A stretch of 64,000 bases of DNA. Source: Flectonema sp. DT1601. Lineage: Eukaryota > Euglenozoa > Diplonemea > Diplonemida > Diplonemidae. The notes below the pieces were generated by a model. That model did no database searches. It worked only from the letters and a program-made list of their open reading frames with translations, and was not told the origin of the DNA. Position 1 is the stretch's first letter. Each line of letters begins with the position of its first letter. The stretch covers positions 124,001 through 188,000 of the forward strand of contig OZ025787.1 in NCBI GenBank assembly GCA_964019425.1. Reading direction: 5' to 3'. The position numbers and the translations under genes were made by a program. This document shows, piece after piece, positions 55,946-64,000 of the stretch.

Positions 55946-56961
55946 GTGCAAATGAACAGATGAAAGAAAGAAAGCATTTAATATAAGTCAGCTTCATCTA
56001 CTGTTTCAGTTGTTCTTACTGGTTTGATTCCATTTAATTTATACTGTCAAAGAAGTGAAGTATTGACTTTGTTATAATTTCAGCTCTTTTCTCAATGACG
56101 AACTAATAGGGGGAAAAAGAGAAAGAAAAAAAAAGGAAAAAAAAATAGTTTAAAAAACTATAAACATTTTTTTTTTTTTTTTTTCATGTTTCTGTTTCAT
56201 TTTTTCCTCCCCAATTCATTTCATTTTATTTCACTTCCTTCCTTTTTTTTTTTTTTTTTTTTTTTTGTACACATATTATTCTTTTCTGGATCTCCGTAAA
56301 GAAAAACGGGCATAAGGTTTATTTTGTTGTTTTTTTGTATACTTATCTGAGCAAGTAAGACTCAAAAGGAGAAGAAAGAAAAAAAAATAAAAAAACAGAT
56401 GCATGTGTGTCGAGCGCCAATGCTTGGCGATGTCGACAGCAAGTGATCACACGCGTTTTAAAAAGAAAGAATAGCAATATAACAAAACAGAGATTCATAT
56501 TGACTGCTTTTGATGGAGAATATGAGAGCCAGATTCATTCCTCCTGTTGCCAATGCAGCTTTCTTTTTTTTGATCGTTTTGTAACACCGTAACAATTAAA
56601 CTGTTGAAAGTCATTTTCTCTTTTCCTACCGTTAATGGTTTCTATCTGTATTTCAGGCTTATCATCGCACAACATAATACAAGTTGGACGGAACAAACTT
56701 CAAATTTCCGAAACTCACTCTGTGATTGCTATAACAGGATTTAATCGACAGGAGGAATACGAAAAAAACAGTAAAAGTTCACAAGAAATGAAGGGTCCAA
56801 CCGCAGGCCACATTAAATAATTTCGGGCATGTTTCTGATTGCAAAAAGAAAAAAAAGAAAAAAAAAGAAAAAAACCATTTCAGATTAGCCTTATATTTCG
56901 TTGAACGCAAACACAATCCTGTCGCACGGACTGGGAAATAAGTCATGATTGTAAGAAATAA

Positions 56962-57001
56962 CGGCTCTCAATTTGAATGTTTTCTTCTCCGACTACGTCG
57001 G
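56962..57001. repeat. Intergenic hairpin motif, copy 2
   Basis: CGGCTCT, a spacer, then TTCTTCTCCGAC-TAC-GTCGG, with a perfect 5-bp stem at 56989-57001. It shares both ends with 41671-41705 while the spacer differs. Confidence 0.6.
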
Positions 57002-58331
57002 TACAAAAAAAGAATGAAAAAATAAAAAAAAACGATTTATTACAAGAAAGACTGCGCATCGTAAGAGAGAATTGTCTTTCAGGCAAAAAAAAAGAAATAA
57101 GTGGAAGAAAGATTATTGTCAGACAGAAATGAATCAAATAACTAAATATAACTCACAAGCCATGCATGTAGAATCAGAAGATCAAGCACAACAGAGAGTA
57201 GAAGATGAAAAAAAAGAAAACGCACAAAGCAACCCCTTACTTCTATACAAACCATCTTGTTTCCTTATTTATTTCTCAGAATCAAGATGAAGGTGCTTTC
57301 CCTTGTAATTTATACGTTTGTTTTTTTTATTTTACGTGAATCACGTTTCGAAGAAGGGAGAAGGGAAATTTATATAATAAAAGAACAAAAAGAAGAAGAA
57401 AAAAAATTATTGTCCTTTTTTTCCTGTCAGGACCGTTTCTTACCAAGAGAAGGAAATATACTAAGCACTCATTGTACATAACATACAGTGATTGTATTTG
57501 ATACTTGTACCTATCTCCTTATAGCTTGTTTAGTGTCACTTACTATTATGCTTTGATAAAAACAAAAAAAAAAAAAAAAAAAAAATCATTTCTCGCGAAT
57601 ATAGGTTTAATTTGTTTTCTGCCGACTGCTATGCGCAAAATATCGCGTTGGTAACAAAGAGAACAAGAGTACAATACTCGTCACATATAATTGAAGATGT
57701 TTTTTATTGCCTCTTTCTTCAAGTCGAGAGAGGGGATTTAATAAGATACGAAAAGATCTATCTGAGAAGAATACCACAGTTCTTTGCACACAAATGAAAA
57801 CAATAAAAGTACTGTCACCATGAAACAAGAGGCATCGTAGCATTTGCCTGGTTTCTTTGGTGGAGGCCACGTGAACGTAGAGGGGGGTAATCGAGCGAAT
57901 ATTATATCGGGAAAAAAGAAAAAAAGGAAAAAGGGTACTGTTGTGCACATAAAATATGACATCACAGTTTACGTTATATTCTTGCTAAAAAACAGGAAAT
58001 CATAAATATAAAATTTACTCAAAAGGTGGGTACAGTGACGAGGGTAATAATTTCAACAAACCAACAGTTCAATTGGAGACGTCAGGTTTGAAAAGTAAAG
58101 AAATTTCGAGAAAAAAGTGGGTTTGTGATAAACTAAAGTTTTTCCCCGAAACAGTAGAGCCACACAAAAAATATTAGTGAAATTACCGAAACACTGCACT
58201 CTTTAGCACAGTGACTGGGTTGCCTGTTTAAAATACAAAGCCGACAGATCAAAAGCAGTAGTAACATACTGCTGACAATTAATCGTCGGATTAGTGTTGA
58301 TCAGGTAGCTGTGCTGAAGGTAGTTCCTATC

Positions 58332-58410
58332 ACAACATTAGAAAGTAGGGGGGTGAATCTTTGACAATTTAAAAACAGTAACAACATGAGAAAGTAGGAG
58401 GGGAAAAATC
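58332..58410. repeat. Local direct repeat plus dispersed repeat fragment
   Basis: ACAACATTAGAAAGTAGGGG (58332 on) recurs as ACAACATGAGAAAGTAGGAG (58381 on). Between them, TTGACAATTTAAAAACAGTA matches 62021-62040, so this is a fragment of the dispersed repeat family. Confidence 0.75.
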
Positions 58411-58437
58411 AAAAAAGCAATAAAAAACGGGTCATTG

Positions 58438-58457
58438 AGGGTGTGGGCTAACACCCT
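58438..58457. other. 7-bp perfect hairpin
   Basis: AGGGTGT-GGGCTA-ACACCCT. An isolated stem-loop in the large spacer; function unknown. Confidence 0.55.
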
Positions 58458-60110
58458 TCAAAGTTATTTCTTTTTTTCTTTTGAGATTTTCGCTATTGGG
58501 GCACAGAGTACTGACTAAATTCTACAGACCGATCATGTAACACATCAACTCTTCATAGCACTGCCGTGTGTGTGCTAGTGAGGCGGTCTCTTCACAGATA
58601 GAGTCACAAATGAAGAAAGTTATAAATTTATTTTTACTGAACTGTGAAAATGAAATTTACTTCCTAACAGCGAAGATCTCTTTCATTTCTTCTTCTTATT
58701 TTTTTTGTTTCTTTTTTTGTTTCTTTTAAATAAAGTTAAACAGTAATAAACATTATAATATTATATATGTTCACCATCGCACATGCTTTTCTTTTTTTTC
58801 CCCTTTTTTTTTTTTTTTCTTTTTTAATTGTCTGGCTTCATCTTGCATAATTAGGAAAGAACTATTTTATTTTATTTTTTTGTATCATAATTCCCAATAA
58901 AACAATCGTATGACCACACCTGACCACTGTCATTTTAGCTTATTAACGCTTATTCACAATAAATGAGCCTTTTGTTTAAAAAAACAAAACAAACAACAAA
59001 AAGAAAATTATAAAAATGAGAGAGACAGAGAGAGCAATTTGCCACAAATCTGGATAAAGTAACGTAGAAGAAAAGGTGGAAGGGAGTTATTTATTATTTT
59101 GCATAAGTGAAATCAAATATAAAGAAATTTAATTTTGGTTGTAGATTCACTCTGCTTTCCTTCTTTCTTGCGATGAGAGTTGACTGCACAGCAACAAACC
59201 TAATTCCTCTTCGAGCTTCGCAGATTCAAAACTGTAATATACAGAAGCCCATTTCGAACTCTGGGAGGCAAACATCAACCAGTGTCTTGCCTTTAAAAGA
59301 CTTTTTTCTTTTTTTTTTTTTTTTTTTTTTTTGCTCACCTTACCGCAGCAACTAAGGCAACAGTTCAGTGATTTTTTTTTTTTTTTTTGTCTCTGTATCT
59401 TCTTACATAACAAAAGGATCTCCGACAGAATAGAATCAACGCTTTGATACAGAAGGGGTATGTGATGTGATTGGGAAGGGGACGCCGTCAACCCTCTGTT
59501 CTTTGATGCGTAACTTTTGCAGAAAAGTTTTTCCTTTTTCTTTCCATGTTCTGCAGTTAGTAGTACAAGAAATGCGACGACAAAACATCAAACTCAGTTA
59601 CAACTTCAACCATTCTGAAAATAGCTTCGAAGCCAAAGAGCTGCTGTTGAGTTCTTTGTGTTTGCAGTGGTTTGCAAAGTTTTATTTTTTTTTTGTTCTT
59701 TTTCAATTTGTCAATTCTTGAAGTGTGTTGCTGTTTGGAATTTCCAAACATAAGCTAAAGCATCTGATCTCTGATAGCGCAATTTAAACACATTCAGGGA
59801 CCAGTTGGTAACAGTCACTTACTTTATTACTTAGCAGGGCCAAGAGCAAGCTCCACGATCTGTTAATATTCGCGACATATTCTGTGCGGTTTAACAGAAA
59901 GCCAACAGACTTCAAATTCTTATCTTCAGAATGGGGGGTGAAAAGAAAAGGAGAAGGAAAAAAAATGAAAATAAATAAATAAATAAAAGAACCCTCAACA
60001 TGTAATAACAAAAATAAAGAAATCCTCCTACCGAACGTATGTATATATGAGAAATCATCGTGAAGGCTACGTTATTAAATCACCAGATAAAATCTACAAA
60101 AGGAAGGTCG

Positions 60111-61778
60111 TTAACTAGCTGCTCCCTCCTGTCTCAGAGTATCAACACGACTTAGTCCTTTTGGTAGTGGTGGATCAGTAGAACCATCAGACTCAGTACC
60201 TTCACTTTGTACTGACTGAGAAGGAACAGCTACAGGCATTACATCCTGTAGGTTTATGTTACTTAGTATATTATCAGTTGAAGACTGATGATCAGTAACA
60301 GGGAATGTGTCTTGTCTACTTAATGAAGAAGAAGCTGCTTCCCCTGTTGGCATTGTAGGCTGTCTAGTAAGCCCAGCAGTTTTATCATAAGCAAAGTCAA
60401 GTGGGAATGTATCATGTCGTGAAAGACAACCTGTTAGTTGTGCAGCTGTTGGAATTCTCTCTAATCCCAACGACGGGATGGTACTCTGACGTGTCAATCC
60501 GGAAGCTTCAGCGACAGGGAGTGGTGATTCAGCAATCGCCTGAGCAAATGTTGGCGCTCTGTTAAGAACATTTAAATTAGGAGATTCTGAAGAAGTAGTA
60601 GTCGGTGTGCTACAGCCTACCTTACCAAGAATTCCAGGAACTGGACTCTCTCCATCTCTTGATCGAGAGGATAATGAGTCTTGTCTGTCTCTTTCTCGGA
60701 GTGCGAATCCCCGACTTGGTTTATTAAATCTCTTTAAGAGAGGTGGATCATCAGTATCATCACTATCAATAATAACATCATTCTGATCATAAGGATCTAA
60801 ATGTTTAGCACTTCTCAGTGGTGAATTCGAGTGAAGAGAAGTAACCGTATCTAATAGTGCGCTATCAACAAGAGCACGTGAAAGTCTTCTGGGGGACGGA
60901 TTCTCAGAATCGCAAGAGTCATCACCGTGGAAGATGTAACTCCCATCTGCAATAAAACCTTTGCTCAGTTCTTCCATAGCAATTGCTGAAAGTCTTCTTC
61001 TCAGACAATCCACTTCAATTTCGGCTTCAGAGCGATGGCGGGCTCCTGTGATAGGACACCACTTTGAATCGATCATATGTTCATTACAGTGAGGGCATCG
61101 CTCTGGGTTTCCAATTTGATTTGCCCAATTTTCAAAAGGAGCATTCAGCGGCGACTCCAAGTACGATGGGGTTCTGACTTTAACAGCGTTTGCTGCATCA
61201 CGTAGTGCTGATAATTCCAACTCTGCTGATTCCCTGTCATCTTCAAGAGTACACAGATCGTTATGAAGGTTTGTAATATCACAACTGAGTTCATCGCGTT
61301 CTGATGCGAGTAGTAAGGCTTCTTTTCGAAGTCTCTTTACTTCTTCTTGTAGTTCTTTTATGTTTTCCTTTGTTACAGGTGTTTCCAATGAGTAGTTAGC
61401 AATTCCTAGTATCGGGCATATTAAATCAATATCAACCTGTGCTGCAACCTCCAAAGCACTTATAACTTTACGGAGGCCTTCGTACAGACATTTCCCTAGT
61501 TGCTTCCATCGTGGTTGTTGGAGTCGAGGCTTAGAGGCCTTCATCTTTATCTTCTTCTTACGAGATTTTATAAAATAAACCCTCTCTACGATTGGCATCG
61601 GTTCAGGTTTTGTGTAGCTCAGTGCTGGAGATGGCAGAGAGTGAATTTTTCTTTCCAAGAAATTCGAAATTGATCTCCTGACTCCTCCACAAGCCAGTGG
61701 AACTGATGGATAAGGTGATGGTGGTGTCTGTGGTGGGATACTTGATAAGGGTGTCCCTGGACTCTGTGTTTCCATCAT
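60111..61778 (-). CDS. Coiled-coil/zinc-motif protein with RQDTFP repeats
   Basis: A single exon of 555 aa, not recognised. Residues 1-60 are Pro/Ser-rich. Residues about 134-200 form a coiled coil (NIKELQEEVKRLRKEALLLA). A possible small zinc site follows: CPHC (228-231), Cys241 and His248 in WCPITGARH. The C-terminal half is disordered and Ser-rich and carries five spaced copies of an L-S/T-R-Q-x-T-x-P motif: LTRQSTIP (428), LSRHDTFP (452), LTRQPTMP (470), LSRQDTFP (486) and LSRVDTLR (542). These could be repeated phosphorylation or docking sites. The ATG lies 26 nt after CTTCCTTTCAG (61805-61806). Confidence 0.78.
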   Translation of the reverse strand: MMETQSPGTPLSSIPPQTPPSPYPSVPLACGGVRRSISNFLERKIHSLPSPALSYTKPEPMPIVERVYFIKSRKKKIKMKASKPRLQQPRWKQLGKCLYEGLRKVISALEVAAQVDIDLICPILGIANYSLETPVTKENIKELQEEVKRLRKEALLLASERDELSCDITNLHNDLCTLEDDRESAELELSALRDAANAVKVRTPSYLESPLNAPFENWANQIGNPERCPHCNEHMIDSKWCPITGARHRSEAEIEVDCLRRRLSAIAMEELSKGFIADGSYIFHGDDSCDSENPSPRRLSRALVDSALLDTVTSLHSNSPLRSAKHLDPYDQNDVIIDSDDTDDPPLLKRFNKPSRGFALRERDRQDSLSSRSRDGESPVPGILGKVGCSTPTTTSSESPNLNVLNRAPTFAQAIAESPLPVAEASGLTRQSTIPSLGLERIPTAAQLTGCLSRHDTFPLDFAYDKTAGLTRQPTMPTGEAASSSLSRQDTFPVTDHQSSTDNILSNINLQDVMPVAVPSQSVQSEGTESDGSTDPPLPKGLSRVDTLRQEGAAS

Positions 61779-61806
61779 ATTGTAATTATTGTTCTTTTTG
61801 TATGCT

Positions 61807-64000
61807 GAAAGGAAGATGTAAGAGTATTATTTATTGTAGTTCATAAATGAAAAAGGCTTCACAGTCAGACACATTTGTTTCAGTCACCTGCTATAAAATA
61901 ATACTGCCATACGTCACATCACACATATCAAATACATTATGAAATCCAAAAGTGCGTGTAAGTGGAATAGGTAAAGGGTAAATGAAAAGACAAAAAACAA
62001 AAAAAAACAACACGGGGACTTTGATAATTTAAAAACAGTAACAACTTTTTAGGGTATTAATACAAAATTAATATCAAGTACTTGACTGAAAAGAATATTT
62101 GTAGTTGTTAATAAAAAGAAAGGTACGTTTAGAAAAAAGAAAACATAAAAGGGAAATATGTTCCCTCTTATACGTGAGGGTAAATTAATACTGTATTATC
62201 AAGCTGAGGGAGGGAAATAAACTGGATCCCGACATGCCCACAAAATAATAATAAATGCCAGAACTGTGAAGACACTTTGCGTTAAACAGAAAAAAGCTTT
62301 TCTTGGTACCCGTGTGACTTTACTATTAAGTACCTTTAAATCTCATTCTTAAGAGATTCACTGCACGCCGCATTAAGATAGTCAACGATGCTGCATACCA
62401 AAGTGAGAAAATAAAACCAACAAATAAGTGCCGAGAAGTGTAAATAAAGGAACGAGGGTAAAGGGAGATTGACTCATATAGCCAAGCGAGAGTAAGTGGT
62501 TGGAGGAGAACGTTAACCTACTCATTGCAGTAACAACGGTTACAGGATACGGTTGCAAACAATACAAAAATATAAAATAGTTAAGAAAACTATCACACAC
62601 CGATAACAACTTTCACTACCTAAAAACAGAATAGCAAATTGACAGAAATAGTGTTTTAAATTGAGTTGCTCCTGCACTAGAAAACAGTACAGAAAACAAA
62701 TAACCAATTCACTAATTAATATCAGCATGTAGTCAAACAACGAAGACCACTAGTTGCTGCATTCTCAAAGGATTACGAGACGGTTGACAACGCCTCATGT
62801 TATCGACAAGGGGAAGAGAAAAAAAATGACAAGTGAAGAAAGCCATAAGACCTTCTTCAAACGAATGCAAAGAACAGAATCAAAAAAAAGAAGATCAATT
62901 GTTGTTAAAAATAATAGAAAAGATGACACCATTGAAAAAGTAAATAATTAAAATTTAAAAAAAGGGGAAAAAAGAAAAAGAATTTTTAAATGTGAACTTG
63001 AATCAATCCAATAGTTATTCACAACAGCGTGTTTCGTTTTAGGAAAAAAAAAAAAAAGAAAAAGGAAAGGAGAAGGTAATGTGTTGCTGAGAAGAGATGG
63101 ATGCAACACGTGCTACTGAGATAGAAAGTAGTGCAAACCGTACAGTGCTTGTCACAATCGGGAAAAAACAATTTTTCCCGATAACAAAATTTCATTTCAA
63201 ACTTTTCTCTCCTAATAAGCATCCTCACACCGAAAAAGTTTTCCTTTTTTTTTTGTTTTTCCTTTTTTTTTTTTTGCTGTTGTTCAAAGCAAACCTCATC
63301 AGAAGAAAAGCAATACTAACAGCTCAGAATATGCAATCTCAAGATACTATTAAAAAAAAGAAATAGAAAAGGTCCAGATACTGAGAGAGATGACGCAATT
63401 AAAACACACAAAAGAAAATAAAAACGTAGAAAAAATTAATCAAATCTTTTCTGTTCTTTGTTTGATGCTACTGTCGCAGTACACACAACAAAAATAAAAA
63501 TAATGGCAGTTAACTTAATTTTACTTTTCTTCATTCCGACAATTAGAAAGTAGTGTACATTGTTTTCCTACCATTCGAAGTTTAAAAAAAACGTGACAAT
63601 GACAAGTAGGTAATGCACACAACTACAAGAGGAGATAACAAATAAAAAATAACAAAATCAGAGTGAAGTAGGAAAAAAAAAAGAGAAACCACAATCAATA
63701 TATGTTCACCCCAGAGCAAACTAACTCAGACATTACGAACCGCCAAACCAGTCTGTCTCATGCGTAAAAGAGACAAATAGTACGCGCAATTACGTAATAA
63801 ATTAAATTAAAAAGATAATAAATAAGCAATTACAATACCTCCGACTTAAAATGTGTATGCGTGAAATTGCGGAAAGGGTTATACAGACCTCGTTCTGAAT
63901 CCCAAAAAAAAAAAAGTAAAAATAACGAACTATATGCGAAAAAAGATCATTTTGTATATAAAAAACTCCTTCCAAACTCGAAAAATAGTTTGTATGTAGC
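61807..64000. other. Right-edge spacer, repeats only
   Basis: No gene is supported to the window end. It contains the longest distant copy of the dispersed repeat (62014-62246) and A/T runs. The next gene on this strand, if any, starts beyond the window. Confidence 0.55.
62014..62246. repeat. Dispersed intergenic repeat, distant copy
   Basis: Contains TTTAAAAACAGTAACAACTT, AATATCAAGTACTTGACTGA, a TAGTTGTTAAT...GTTTAGAAAAAAG block and then an E-like end (AAACTGGATCCC...CCCACAAAA). The order matches 11849-12036 and then 11293-11379, so it may be the most complete copy. Confidence 0.8.

Larger units (their letters stand above)
55946..60110. other. 4.2-kb spacer without supported gene
   Basis: The longest gene-free stretch in the window. 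It contains T runs near 56168, 56245, 58805, 59310 and 59370, an A run near 57565, a hairpin motif (56962-57001), a 7-bp hairpin AGGGTGT-GGGCTA-ACACCCT (58438-58457) and a fragment of the dispersed repeat (58332-58410). Short frames have no recognisable features. It could hide a non-coding RNA or a transcription start region, but nothing shows this directly. Confidence 0.55.
808..61806 (-). other. Unidirectional cluster of 21 genes with start-proximal AG acceptors
   Basis: All 21 genes are on the minus strand. Positions (plus coordinates) of the CT complementary to the last AG before each ATG: 2222, 4988, 6269, 7618, 9122, 10208, 13336, 15561, 18204, 21437, 22757, 24428, 39694, 41375, 43087 (weak), 45196, 46637, 50280, 51710 (weak), 55944, 61805. 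Distances to the ATG are 3-38 nt, mostly 10-20, and most have a pyrimidine tract. This fits spliced-leader addition to a polycistronic transcript; introns in each 5' UTR are the alternative. Confidence 0.7.

Noticed and set aside
1-64000. CRISPR array, rRNA, integrated virus or LTR element
   Set aside because: No regular short repeats with unique spacers, no rRNA-like blocks and no reverse transcriptase, integrase or capsid-like frame was seen. The only mobile element is the piggyBac remnant.

Overview
The window is eukaryotic nuclear DNA from a protist. It is AT-rich between genes, with many A or T homopolymer tracts. The coding genes include ciliary parts (a CFAP57 orthologue, IQ and EF-hand proteins), a full-length midasin and short spliceosomal introns. 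I find 21 protein genes, and all 21 lie on the minus strand. At nearly all of them the inferred start codon sits 3-38 nt downstream of a pyrimidine-rich AG that looks like a 3' splice site. One-way gene order with an acceptor in front of each ATG is the pattern of polycistronic transcription with spliced-leader trans-splicing, as in Euglenozoa. A ubiquitin-like/LRR protein and an LRR/cyclic-nucleotide-fold protein also recall euglenozoan families. About eleven ordinary cis introns (63-109 nt, donor usually GTATGT) coexist with this, so a kinetoplastid with almost no introns is less likely than an intron-bearing relative such as a diplonemid. The species cannot be fixed from the sequence alone.

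Layout in plus coordinates; transcription runs right to left. 0.8-10.2 kb: CIPK-like kinase, secreted gamma-glutamyltransferase, IQ protein, a small unknown protein, R3H protein, KOW-like protein. 10.2-12.1 kb: intergenic dispersed repeats. 12.1-15.5 kb: ubiquitin-like/LRR protein and an LRR protein with a Lys/Pro-rich tail. 16.9-21.4 kb: two nearly identical cystathionine beta-synthase genes separated by a decayed piggyBac-type transposon. 22-24.4 kb: an unknown protein and an OTU protease. 24.9-39.7 kb: midasin (about 4,864 aa). 40-46.6 kb: coiled-coil protein, membrane EF-hand protein, coiled-coil/TPR protein, HSL-type alpha/beta hydrolase. 49-56 kb: LRR/cNMP-fold protein, a globin lacking the proximal His, CFAP57. 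60.1-61.8 kb: a coiled-coil/zinc-motif protein with repeated RQDTFP-like motifs. The spacers at 46.6-49.0, 55.9-60.1 and 61.8-64.0 kb show no gene I can support.

The genes do not form one pathway. They mix housekeeping (ribosome assembly, sulfur amino acids, glutathione), signalling and flagellar functions, as expected if the cluster is a transcription unit rather than a functional operon. The most interesting signals are the one-way architecture with start-proximal acceptors, the recent CBS duplication whose edge falls on the start codon, the higher-order LRR repeat, the globin without a proximal His and the dispersed intergenic repeat family.
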